Assembly: GCA_027886185.1 (NCBI GenBank)
Contig: WOAB01000011.1
Span: forward strand, 10,682,001-10,746,000
From: Rheum nobile
Lineage: Eukaryota > Streptophyta > Magnoliopsida > Caryophyllales > Polygonaceae
DNA length: 64,000 bases
Reading direction: 5' to 3'
Shown: in pieces, positions 21,022 to 31,858 of the stretch
Layout of the letters: the number at the start of each line of letters is the position of its first letter
Position numbering within the stretch: the first letter of the stretch is position 1
The notes under the pieces: generated by a model
Told to the model about the DNA's origin: nothing
Seen by the model: the letters and a program-made list of their open reading frames with translations, nothing else
Database searches by the model: none
Made by a program: the position numbers and the translations under genes

Positions 21022-23100
21022 ATGACATTTTTTCATGCTAGAGCCCATATGGATAGTAATGGACTATACATACTGGATATCAAATCTGAAAACTATAACG
21101 TTGATCTTCCTACATCCTTTTGGGGATATGCCCTCACCACTAATGCGTTCACACTAAACAGGACTCTGTCACGATCAGTTGACAAGACACCATATGAGAT
21201 ATGGTATGGAAAAGTTCCTAGCTTGTCACTTCTGAAGGTCTGGGGATGTGAGGCTTATGTAAAGCGTTTACTATCTGATAAGCTAGCACCCAAATCAGAT
21301 AAATGCTTCTTTATAGGTTATCCCAAGGAAACAAGGGGATATTAATTCTACAATTCCGCTGAGAACAAAATATTTGTTGCTCGGGATAGTGTCTTTTTGG
21401 AAAATGATTTATTTTCCAAGAAGCCAAGTGGGAGAAATGTTCAGCTTGATGAGATTCAAGCTGAGCAACAAACCCAACAACACGAGGACATAGATGATGT
21501 TACTAAGGAACTTGACTTTGGAGGCATACCTTCTCAAAGGGAAACCGTCTAGATTCAAGATGCAATTCCTTAAGTTGATGAAGCACTTGAGGTCCTGCAT
21601 ACAGATGTGGTCAACCCAGCAGCTGAAGTCTCTCATATTGTTGGACCACTTTGGAGATCAGACAGGCTAAGGCAGCAACCTAGACTTATGGGGATTACGT
21701 CTTGACTGCTAGCATTGACGTTCTACTTTTAGAGAACGGCGAGCCTGCGACCTATAAGCAAGTGATGGCGGACCCCGACTCCGAGAAATGGCTGGTTGCC
21801 ATGAAATCCGAAATGGAATCCATGTCTGAGAATCAAGTCTGGGACTTGATAGATTTTCCTGATGGGGTAAAACCCATTGGATGCAAATGGGTCATTGAGA
21901 TCAAGACAGACAAGGATGAAAATGTTTCTGTCTATAAGACAAGACTAGTTGCCAAAGGATTTAGACAGGATCATGGTACTGACTATGATGAAACGTTCGC
22001 ACCGATCGTTATGATCAGGTCCATTAGGAGACTCCTAGTGATTGCCGCTTATTATGAGTATGAGATTTGGCAAATCCTAGGAGAATATGCAAGCTTAAGA
22101 AGTTCATCTATGGACTTAAACAAGCATCCAGGAGTTGGAATCTTCATTTTGATGAAGTGGTTAAAAAGTTTGACTTCATCAGATGCAAAGAAGAGCCCTG
22201 TGTCTACAAGAAGTTTAGTGGGAGCAAAGTGGCCTTCCTAGTTCTATATGTGGATGACATATTACTCTTTGGGAATGACATTCCTATGATGGAGACAGTT
22301 AAGGAGTGACTTAAGAAGTATTTCTCAATAAAGGACTTGGGAGAGGCTGAGTACATACTAGGCATTAAGATCTATAGAGATAGATCTAAGAGACATTGGT
22401 CTAAGTCAGAGAACTTATGTAGATAAGGTCCTTGATAGATTCAATATGATGAACTCTAAGAAAAGGTTCCTGCCTATGCAACATGACTTATATCTCAGCA
22501 AGAGCCAATGTTCTAAGACACCTGGTGAGGCTGAAAGGATGAGTAAGATTCCCTATGCCTCAGCCATAGGATCCATCATGTATGCAATGACTTGTACTTG
22601 CCCAGATGTTGCATATGCTTTGAGTATGTGTAGCAGGTACCAATCAAACCAGGGTGATGCACATTGGTGTGCAACCAAGAACATCTTGAAGTACTTACGA
22701 AGGACTAAGGATGATCTCTTAATATTTGGAGGTGATGACGAGTTGGTCGTCAAGGGCTATAATGATACAAATTTTTCAGACAGACATAGATGATTTTTGA
22801 ATCTCAGTCTGGATATGTCTTCATTCTGAATGGAGGAGCCGTCAGCTGGAAGAGTTCCAAATCCAGACATGTTCTACGAAATTACCACATGATCATACAC
22901 TATGTTGATAGTGGAGATGTGAGGATGTGAAAGGTGCACACAGATGACAACACTGCAGATCATTTGACCAAGACTATGTCTAGGCCCAAGTATGACAGTC
23001 ACACTAGGGCCAAGGGACTCACGCACACTAGAGAGTTCTTTTGAGACATTGTTTGTTTTATGATAAACATTGTTTATTGTTATTACAGACATTTATGCTT
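21022..23100 (+). pseudogene. Copia pol remnant (integrase tail, RT, RNase H pieces)
   Basis: At 21022-21345 the integrase C-terminal part is present (TPYEIWYGKVPSLSLLKVWG), but the catalytic core expected before FWGYAL is missing: the YILDIKSENYN segment is joined directly to it. Stops occur near 21346, 21550 and 21700. Reverse transcriptase begins near 21750 (WLVAMKSEMESM, GCKWVIEIK, KTRLVAKGFRQ, DYDETFAPI) and jumps frame at about 22065 with a loss of the segment that normally carries the first catalytic aspartate. It continues with KKFIYGLKQASRSW and YVDDILLFG. The RNase H region (22446-22793) keeps PYASAIGSIMYAM but loses its later catalytic part. Confidence 0.85.
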
Positions 23101-23852
23101 GACTTATATATATGAATTTCATATTATTATTTAATCATTGCTTGGGATTAGATAAAGTATCCAAACAATTTAATAGTTATCAAATGGGCTCATCAAAACT
23201 GTTTTGGTGAATGAAACCCCATTAAGTGAACTGAAATTATAAAATTGTTAGAAGTCCATGGTCTAAGTTGTTAACTTGGATAAAAATGACTTAATCAAAA
23301 GACCATATGTGAGATTGATTGATAACACCGGGTTTCATGTGTTATAGGGACATGGAGATGTCTAATCGATTACATAGATGTGTATACCGATACACACCGG
23401 ACAGACCTACCTTAGGACTCCTCAAGGTTTTATTGCGGAGTTCTAGGATTATTCATGATTAGTGAGTTCCTTATACATGAGTATGATATAGTTATCATTT
23501 GACTGCTGGTATGTCTTTGACGCTGTCAAACGCTGACCGTAACAGGCAGTTATAAAGGCAGTGATTGGGATTGCCAAAAGTTGAGTGGGAGCTGTAGTCG
23601 TACAAGATTGATTATGTCCTCCTATTCTGTGTATACCACGATACATTTGGAAAGGATTGGTGTCTCGGCCACTTGAAGAGAGAGAACTGTGAAAACGCAT
23701 GGCCATGCTCGGATGGATTATTAGTAATCATCCGTACTGACAGTTTGATCTCAAGAGTTCAAGAAACGTATTTGGCGGTAAAGATGAGTTTCATCATATA
23801 GTCAGATAAGACACTTTGTGACAAAAGAATTTTAACATTGCATACTTGTTTT

Positions 23853-23868
23853 AAGGACAAGTGGGAGA
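23853..23868 (+). other. Polypurine tract of the copia element
   Basis: AAGGACAAGTGGGAGA ends one base before the 3' LTR, the place and composition expected for the plus-strand primer. Confidence 0.8.
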
Positions 23869-23869
23869 T

Positions 23870-24554
23870 TGAAGGAATTGTGTCCTTTAATCAAAGGTGC
23901 AATTACTGATTATGAAGTGGGACCGTTTATGGAGATATTTAATCCGGTGATTTTAGGTAGTCATAGTGTTTTGCTAGAAGCCAACTATGATTTATAGACT
24001 ATATGTTATAAAGTATGTCATAAAGTCTATTGCTATTATTACCGGGTCCTACGAGGTCACACCCTTAGAGTTTGGACTGGATCAGTTTAATGGGAGACAT
24101 ATTATATAAAGTATATAATATAAAGTTATATAAGATATAACTTGGGAGATAAGGCTTGTTGATAATAAAGAGTTATTATTAATAATAAAAGATATACTTA
24201 TTTAGGAAATAAGATATCTACACATGGTAATATAAAATGAGGGCTTTCTAGGAGAAAACCCTAATCCATCTTTTACCCAAAGCAGTCGTACTCCTCCCTT
24301 GCTCTCTCCCTCGTTCGCCTTCGTTCCTCGCTCTAGCAATCGAGTCCCAGGCGATCCAGATCCAAGCTCGGGTGGACCAAATAAAGGAGTCACACGTGAG
24401 GCTCTATTCTCTCCATTCCAGCAGGTTGAAACATGCATCAAAAGGTATTTGATTCTTCCTATCTATGATCTATTTGGTTTATGCATGAGATCCTTGGTTA
24501 GATGTTAGGAAAACGTTTCCTGAAATTCCGTTTTACGCATCTAAAATCCCTACA
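23870..24554 (+). repeat. 3' LTR of the copia element
   Basis: It is the same length as the 5' LTR (685 bases), starts TGAAGGAATTGTGTCC and ends ATCCCTACA before the duplicated ACTCC. Confidence 0.93.
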
Positions 24555-24559
24555 ACTCC

Positions 24560-25032
24560 TTGGTGGCGTTGCTCGCACGCGCAGCTGCACGGCCGCGTCC
24601 AGCAGCTGCCACTTCGACCTCGCCGCAGCCAGCGCATCTCCGGTGAACCTTCACCTTCCGTCAGCGGTGAAGCCCCCTTGAACCTTTTTCAAGCTCCTTA
24701 CACCTCCAATCCGTCCAATTTGTGTTGGTAAATGTTTTTCCTGAATTTCTTAAACCCTAGCTTGATAGAGTTAGTTGTTTATGTTCAATTGAGAAATTTA
24801 GGTGCAATTGGTTCTTAATTAGATGTTAATTGATGCTTTGGATGCTTTAGGTTGATTGAGTTTGGAGATTGGAGTGGTTAGATTGAGATTTGGGGCATTT
24901 CATGCGCTTCGTAAAAATTCTGGGTACTTTTCGTAATTTCTGGAAAGTTGAGGTACTGTTCATAAGGTGAGGAATTAATTAAGATTTAAGAGTATGTGGA
25001 ATTTTATGAACCTCGATTTGGATGTATACATG
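24560..25032 (+). repeat. LTR-like copy A, middle segment
   Basis: This continues the sequence left of the copia insertion and is broken at 25033 by Athila copy 2. From about 24880 it aligns with the inverted copy B (right end at about 42575): GAGATTTGGGGCA, then TAATTTCTGGAAAGTTG, then CTCGATTTGGATG. No gene is seen. Confidence 0.7.
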
Positions 25033-26358
25033 TAACAGGGGTGGATAGTCATCGTACCCCTAATCAAAAGTAAATCCTAAAATCCTCACTAAACAAAGTA
25101 TAGTAAGTAAGTCAGGGTCGATCCCACAGAGAAGGAAGGAACCAATGGTGGTAGCATGCAATGTCACAAAGGGGGGTTTATGATTGGTTGGTTGCAAACA
25201 AGACAAACAAAACAAAGTAGAATGGATGAAATATCAATAGAGAAAAACACTTAACCAAGTAATGTCCACATAAGTCATTCAAAGGTTGTTCATAGATTAA
25301 GTCCTATCTTCCTATTCGGTTATTCCTGTCCCGATCTTATGTAAATTCAGAGGCAAACCTTCCACAAAGAACCCTTACCAATGAATAACCCTAGTACCAC
25401 TAAAGGTTCAACCCAAAGGCAGCAATGCATATAAGAATTAACCAGGATACACAGAACGCTCGCTCAGATGCATTTACCATGTAATCAATTCCCACATAGA
25501 TATAATCCACAGATGCAGATAACAATCAATGCTTGCTACTTATACTAGAGCGTTAGACCAACAGTTCCCTAGTATTAGCAATAAGAATGAAGGCAATAAA
25601 CCTTGGTGATCAGTCTAGATAAACCAACAAACATTCAAATATGAATTTGCTCAGAGAAAAGATATAACTCAATAGGATAGATAGATATGAATAAAACCTC
25701 ACAACCAGATGAACGAACTCATGCTTCCATTATCGGACTAAGCCAAAGAGGCTTAGCTCCTCATAGTCATGGTAGAAACTTCAAACGAAATAAACAACGA
25801 TGAATTGAAATTGCAACTAAAGTGGAATAAGAGTGTCTCTAACCCTAATGCATAAGGAGAGTATTTATAGGGCCCTAACAAATGACCTAGCCCATTAAGA
25901 AAAATAACTGAAATAGAAATAAGAAAAAGGGAAAAGAAAACTAAAAAGATAATTCGGAATAAGTCCGAGCTTCTGCCGTGTCAGACCCGCGATCGCGGGT
26001 CATGGAACTTGATCGCGGCCCATGTGGCTCCACGCCCTTCAATCTCTCCGCGCCCGCAGAAAACTCTCGACATGCTCCGAGGCCCGCGATCGCGGCACCC
26101 ATGCCCGCGATCGCGGTTAATGCTCGGCATTCTTGTCCTTTTCCTTGCACCAACTCGTCTCCTCTTCACTCCTTGGTCTCTTCTCTTGATGGCTTCCTTC
26201 CTCAGTGTCTTCATGATCTCCAAAGTGGCTCAAACACCTCCAAAAACACCAACTTCGCCTCCAAACGCCATACACAAGAATGTGTCTAAATCTACCCGAA
26301 TGGCACCAATAAAACCTCTAATAACTCTTAGTTAATCCCTACAAAGTAGTGCTTATCA
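25033..26358 (-). repeat. 3' LTR of Athila copy 2
   Basis: 1,326 bases. Its left end is TAACAGGGG where the partner LTR has TGACAGGGG, so the terminal TG/CA is mutated. GC palindromes lie at about 25987, 26083 and 26104, with a decayed one at 26009. Confidence 0.92.
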
Positions 26359-26368
26359 AACTCCCCCA
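26359..26368 (-). other. Polypurine tract of Athila copy 2
   Basis: The minus strand reads ATGGGGGAGTT directly before the 3' LTR. A second near-identical phrase, AAGCATGGGGGAGTAG, lies about 640 bases upstream in the element at 27002-27017. Confidence 0.75.
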
Positions 26369-26369
26369 T

Positions 26370-27079
26370 GCTTAGACCTTTGCTCGTCCTCGAGTAAACT
26401 AAAAGAAAGTCTACTCCTCCAATGTAGCACCCAAGGTCTCAGGAAGCATATCCTCCAACTAAGAGTTACCTAACCCATGCCAAAGCTCTTGGCACCAATC
26501 TCATCTACAACACATCCACAACTCAATAAACTTGAGGGCAAGCAGAGTACTTCCCCCAGGCTCAACCCGGACATCCAATAGTGTAAAGTGACCTCTAATC
26601 CTAGCCTCCATCTATGACTCCTTATGCCTCCCAGAGTGACCTACCCGACAATCCTTCTTTGACTCATCTACTTATGTCGCCCCGTCGGTAAAATGAGATC
26701 CTAGAAACACTCCTCTTCTTTTCACTCATTTTGCCTAGGAGCCCTTTCAGGTTTTCATCCTAGCCACTCATATTTTTTTCATAGATGTGCTCACATATGC
26801 TCACGTCACTCAGAAACCTTTTTACTCCAGCCTAGCGCTGGTCCGGGCCACCTGCTTTTTACCCAAGCCGCCCTTTCGGGTTTTCAGCTTGTCCCAGGAT
26901 TTTTGATTTTTTTTTATATATAGAAATGCTGAAATTTGAAATGCTAAAAATCAAAGTACAATGCTGGAAAAGAAATATGTACAAGATAGATAGTGAATAC
27001 TCTACTCCCCCATGCTTAAATCATGCATTGTCCTCAATGTATGAAAGACAAGAAAAAGATAAGGGGAAAATAGAAATAC
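26370..27079 (-). other. 3' untranslated region of Athila copy 2
   Basis: No ORF of note. It holds a second polypurine-like phrase at 27002-27017 followed on the minus strand side by ACATTGAGGACAATG, and the repeated phrase GCCCTTTC(A/G)GGTTTTCA near 26741 and 26869. Confidence 0.6.
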
Positions 27080-28453
27080 TCACTGGGGTGGAGGCCAATA
27101 CCCATAAGCGTTGAAGAAAGCCTCAGCTCTCTTCTGCATCTGAACCACCTGGTCCTCAACAGTGGTGAGGTGACTGTCCAGGCGGTTGGCGTGCTATGCA
27201 AGGTTGACCTCCATGTTGCGCTGTCACTCAGCGCTCTGCCGCTTCTGCTTATCCAGGCGGGTGGAGACTTGGCGTTCCCACTGAATGCTTCTCCTCTCAT
27301 GCTCCTCTAGCCTCTAGGAGATGCCGCGTTCCCACTCGGCACTCCTTCGTGTATGCTCGGCCTGCCTCAGCTGCAGGTTGGCCATTCTGTCCAGGAGCTG
27401 GTCCCAGGGCGCCCCTCCAGATCCACTACCAGACCCAGATGCCTGGTAGGTATAGTCAGGGTACACAGGTGGGCCCCTGGAACGCAGCGAGGATGGCACA
27501 TCGCTCTCCATGTCCACCGCTGCAGTCGCTTCCTCCTTCTCCTCGTTGTCATCATCGTCCCCTTCGTCTTCGGACGACGACCCATGCTCTCCATCGGCAT
27601 AGAGGTAAAAATCCCTCGCCCGGGGCCCATAAGGCATCGGACGAGGCAACCTCATTCGGTGGGTCCTTTCCTTCTTGGAGAGCCAGGTGTACTCTCCACC
27701 ACGGACTTCCAGTAGATGGGATCTCCGCAGCAGTGTGATGTTATAGGTGTAGATGTCGGCGGGAAAATCCCAATGGTCCGCGATGTTCTCGTATTGCTGG
27801 GCGATAAGCGTCACCATGCCCCCCATGTAGATCTTGTCGCCCGTCTTCTCCCTCAGCCCGAGACAGCTGGAGAGGAACAAATCGACCCAGTCGGGGGTGT
27901 TGTGGCTCTCTGGTGTCAAACACCAGAGCACTGTAAGGTCTAGTGTCGGAACCTTGTTCACCTCCCCCTGTTCCAGGAAGGACATGGCGAGCACCTTATG
28001 CACCAGCCTCAAACGGGGGTGCGTCAGCTTATAGTTATACTCGCCGGCGTTGGGGTTGAGTACCTCTCGGGTAGCATCCTACCAGAAGAGCTCTGGAAAG
28101 GTGCCTGCGGCCTCCCAATCCTCGGTGGGAGCCGCGGTAACGCCAAACAGGTCCCGCAGACCTTGGTAGGACATCATTCTCTGCCACCCCAGCAGGTTGA
28201 ACGTGATCCCGTCGTCGTGGCGCTCCAGCGTGGCCAGAAACTCCAGGGTCAGCTCGTGCGAGGACGGGGCGGCTAGGTCAATGAAGTTGCCGAGCCCTCC
28301 GTGGCTCAACAACTGTTGTGTGCAGTCCTCCAAACTGAGTCGTTGCAGCGTCGGCCGATCGAAGAACTTCGTTTGGATGAACTTCCGCGCGCTGAACATG
28401 TCGTAGTAGCGCCTGTGCCTCTGGCTCCGCATGTTGCCTACGAAGGCTGCCAT
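27080..28453 (-). pseudogene. ATHILA ORF-1-type protein of Athila copy 2
   Basis: This is homologous to the ORF at 1-1351 along its length: MAAFVGNMRSQRHRRYYDMF start, SSHELTLEFLATL motif, LFGV, VLAMSFLEQ, LTVLWCL, acidic EDEGDDDDNEEKEE tract and RRSAEWER tail. A TAG at 28079 (after PELFW) and another stop at 27314 (after WERGIS) break one otherwise continuous frame. Coding sense runs on to the stop at 27080-27082 after AYGYWPPPQ. Full length would be about 457 codons. Function is unknown; copy 1 lacks the 28079 stop. Confidence 0.75.
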
Positions 28454-29324
28454 GGTGGGAAAAAGGAGCGAGAAAGCACAACAGAAAGAGTACCGGAGGG
28501 ACCCGCGATCGCGGGGTATGGGGCACGGTCGCGGTTTGTGCTCGACTCAAAGCTCGCTGGAGAAGATGGGCCGCGATCGCGGGGTTGATGCCGGCGATCG
28601 CGGTTTCTGGGTTTGCAGCGAACTTCGAGAAAAAATGGCTCCGGTGCTTTGCGGTGGTCGCGGGGTTTGGCGTGGGTCCGGCGATCGCGGCTCGTGAGGC
28701 TATGACAAATCCAAGAGTTGGAAAATGGAGATCTCACCCAAACGACGTCGCGGCGTCAGAACAATAGTCACGGGGCTGCAGGGGGTGTCGCGGTGGTCGG
28801 GGTCGGAGATCCGATCTGGTGAGAGTGAGAGGTGGTGGTGGAGGTGTTGTAAAATGCCTCCACCGCCTCTCGCCTTTATAATTGCTGCGATGAACACCCG
28901 CGATCGCGGGGCTGAGGGCCCGCGATCGCGGGGTTAATGCCCCTGCATCCGTAACAGTCGGCGCGAGTTACGAGGTACTTACTGCCTCGAAAAAGGCGCC
29001 AGTTTTATTAAACCGTGGGCTTTTGTTTTTTTTTGTTTTTTTGTTTTTTTGTTTTTTTTTGCTAGAACTCGCCATGGATCGCCGAGGGGAAACCACGATC
29101 GCGGGTGTGACGCCGCGATCGCGGGTGCTGGATTCTGGCCTCCGCTGCATAGTTAGTTCTAGTGCCCACAGAAAAAGAAAAACAAGTGCAAAGAAGAAGA
29201 AAGAAAAATAAAATCTAAGTCCTAAGAAAGGTAAAAACATAAATGAGTTCAACGACTCATACCTCGGGTTGCCTCCCGAGCAGCGCCATAGTTATCGTCG
29301 CGGCACGACGTCCTGCTGTACTTC
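28454..29324. repeat. Palindrome spacer where pol would be expected (copy 2)
   Basis: It lacks any pol-like frame. Palindromes lie at about 28502, 28571, 28592, 28678, 28899, 28919, 29094 and 29112. A run of T and TTTTTG repeats lies at 29020-29060. It corresponds to 1352-2212 of copy 1. Many overlapping ORFs on both strands here arise from the GC repeats. Confidence 0.7.
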
Positions 29325-31737
29325 TCATCTGGGGTTGCCTCCTGCAACCGTACTCCTTGCTCTTGTATCTGGAGGATGCTCTGGAATGTTCTTCAGCCTA
29401 TACTCTGTCTTCCTCTTGTCGAACTCCATGCTGATTGTGCCTCTGCCCACGTCGATCTTTGTGTTGGAGGTCTTCATGAAAGGCCTCCCTAGCATTAGTC
29501 ATCCTCCTCGTTCCCCTGTGTTCATGACAAAGAAGTTTGCAGGAAAAACAAGGGTATCGACGCTTACCAGTACGTCCTTCACAACGCTCTCAGGAGTGAT
29601 GACGGAGTTGTCAGCCAGTTGGATGACGATTTCCGTGCTCTCTAATGGTCCGACGTCGAGGTTGTTGTAGACGGACAGTGGCAAGACATTGATTGAAGCT
29701 CCCAAATCCAGCAATGTCTCGCTGAATTCAGTCTCCCCAATCTTGCAGGGCACGCTGAACATTCCAGGATCCTCACACTTCTTGAGAATCCTCTTCTGCA
29801 CCGTAGCCGAGACATCCTTCTTGACCTTTGGCTTCTTCTTAGATCGCTCCTTTTGCTCCGCTATGGTCTTGCGTAGCTCTCTCAAGAAGGGGCTCTCCAG
29901 GTAGTCCTGGTATATCTCGTAGTATATTTCCGTATTCCCTTCATCTTCTAATGCTGCAGGGAACGGCACCGGGATGTCAAAATATCCCTCCGGATAGTCA
30001 TACTTGTTCATAAATGTCTTGCGAGGCGGAGCGCTTTCCAAGAGTTAATCGTGGGTGTCAACCCGCGATCGCGGTTCTCGCACTGGTTCCCCCGCGATCG
30101 CGGCTGTCATGCCCGCGGTCGCGGTTAATGCTCGAATTTATGCTCGAGTTTTTCTCGGCTTTTGGCTCCGTAAACCCGCGATCGCGGCTGTCGCCCCGCG
30201 ATCGCGGTTTTGCCTCGTACTTCTCTTTTAATTCCAGCTTCTCTTCTTCATTCTCCCATCTTGGCCTTGACGTCATGCAGTTGACGTTTTGCCTTGGATT
30301 AATCTCAGTTTGAGATGGGAGTGCTCGTGACTCTCTAGCTTCAAGCTTGCTGACCACCTGGGAGATCTGCCCTACCTGCTTCTCCAGGTTCTGGATACTG
30401 GACTTGGTCTCATGTTGGAACTGAAACATGTTTTGCTGCATGGTTCCTACCGTCTGCGTCAGCGTGGTCATATGCTGCGCCAGTGTATTGACCTGGTCCT
30501 CTAGATTCATAGTGCGGGGAGCTCCTTGTCCTTGCGGTCTCTGCTCTGCTGGGCCTCTGAACTGCTGGCCTCCTTGGAATGGTCGCTGGGGGTACTGCTG
30601 CTGCTGCTGGTATTGCTGAGGGGGTCTTAGTCAGAACTCAGGGGGTTTCTCCACATTGTGCGTGTTCCCGTACCTCAAGTTAGGATGGTCTCTCCACCCC
30701 GGATTATAGGTACTGGAGTAGGGGTCGTACCGTTGTCTTTGTTGGTACCCCCCAACAGCATTGACTTGCTCAGTGGACTCCTCATGGAGTGTAGGACATG
30801 CGTCAGTTGCATGCGTGGTGGCATAGCAAAATTCGCACTCCTTGACCCTCTGGGGTCCTTCCTTCCTCATCAAAACCTTGATCATCTCCTTCATTTCGCT
30901 CACTTCCCTCGCCATAGATGGGGGAACATTCTCACTTGAAGTGGCTTTCACAGCCTGGGCGCTCTCCCTCTTGCTGAATTGCCTTGAGCCTTCCGACAAC
31001 TCGCTGAATATCTCAAATGCAGCGGTAGGGATTTTGTTCAGTATGTTTCCCCCACACGCCGCGTTCACCATTCGTCGCTCTTCATCCAGCAATCCCCCGT
31101 ACAGATATAAGACCAAATCCTGGTCTGAATACCCGTGATAGGGACAGCTAGAGCACAACCTCTTGAAACGCTCGTAGTACTCGTAGAGCGTCTCTGTCCC
31201 ATGCTGCTCGATGTTTCTCAGGTTGCGCTTGAGACTGTTCAGCTTCGTTGCTGGAAAGTACTTTTCCAGGAACGCCTTCTTCATTTTCTCCCAGGTGTTG
31301 ATGCTTCCTGGGGTGAGGTAGTAAAACCAGTCGTTGGCTGAATCCTTAAGTGAAAAAGGAAAAGCCCTCAACGTGATTTGATCCTCAGTGACATTCCGTG
31401 GCTTCATGGAACTGCACACGGCGTGGAACTCCGAGAGGTGCTTGTTTGGGTCCTCTCCAGCTAGCCCATGGAACTGAGGCAAAATATGGATAAGACCAGA
31501 CTTGAGCTCAAAGTTCACTCATGTGCCTAACTCAGGGAATTGTACGGCCAGTGGCTGCTGCGTCAAGTTAGGCGCAGTCAGCTGCCTCAACGTAGGTGGT
31601 GGTACCTCGTCCGCCATCTCAAAAGTGGGATTCTCAAAGACCAAAGCTCGATTCACTCTGCGTCCTTGGGAGAAAGTTCTCTCAATCTCTGGATCAAGAT
31701 CTAAAGGTGGAGAGTCAGCAGTACGGGTGTGGACCAT
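29325..31737 (-). pseudogene. gag-protease of Athila copy 2 (broken)
   Basis: The frame starts at the ATG at 31737 (MVHTRTADSPPL). A TGA at about 31519, where copy 1 has a glycine codon, breaks it. The gag domain (WFYYLTPGSI, YEYYERFKRLC) and zinc knuckle CEFCYATTHATDAC follow, then a TGA at 30631 and a Gln-rich linker in the same frame. A frameshift at a GC palindrome near 30060 leads into the protease (LDLGASINVLPLSVYN). A further TGA, where copy 1 has CGA, lies near 29499, just before LGRPFMKTSNTKID. The final stop follows AGGNPR. At least three stops and one shift make it non-coding as it stands. Confidence 0.85.
30061..30208. repeat. GC-palindrome cluster in the gag-protease linker (copy 2)
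   Basis: Five copies lie at about 30062, 30091, 30112, 30175 and 30195, read as RDRG or AIAG in the protein. The frame of the pseudogene changes at the first of them. Confidence 0.85.
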
Positions 31738-31835
31738 AAGATAGGTCTACACACACAAGCAAACACACGAAAATCACACAGAAAAAACTAGAAAACACAC
31801 AATGCATGCAAAACACCAAAAATCCGCAATTGCCT

Positions 31836-31853
31836 TCCCCGGCAACGGCGCCA
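31836..31853 (-). other. Primer binding site, tRNA-Asp type (Athila copy 2)
   Basis: The minus strand reads TGGCGCCGTTGCCGGGGA, five bases inside the LTR. This is the exact sequence expected for pairing with the 3' end of plant tRNA-Asp as I recall it. Confidence 0.82.
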
Positions 31854-31858
31854 AAATT

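Larger units (their letters stand above)
17220..24554 (+). mobile_element. Ty1/copia retrotransposon with UBN2-type gag, full-length but defective
   Basis: Two 685-base LTRs (17220-17904, 23870-24554), a primer site, a long leader, gag, broken pol and a purine tract all run in one orientation. The element is flanked by a perfect 5-bp duplication ACTCC (17215-17219, 24555-24559). The LTRs differ at about 18 positions by hand count. Pol has deletions in integrase, reverse transcriptase and RNase H, so the copy is dead and would have needed help in trans at or after integration. Confidence 0.93.

Noticed and set aside
17053..24680. Host gene exon interrupted by the copia element
   Set aside because: A frame of about 80 codons can be read across the empty site, but it is low-complexity and part of an LTR-like leader, with no further exons.
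30061..30208. CRISPR-like array of palindromes with variable gaps
   Set aside because: Gaps are 8-50 bases and irregular, part of the array is protein-coding, and the context is a plant retrotransposon.
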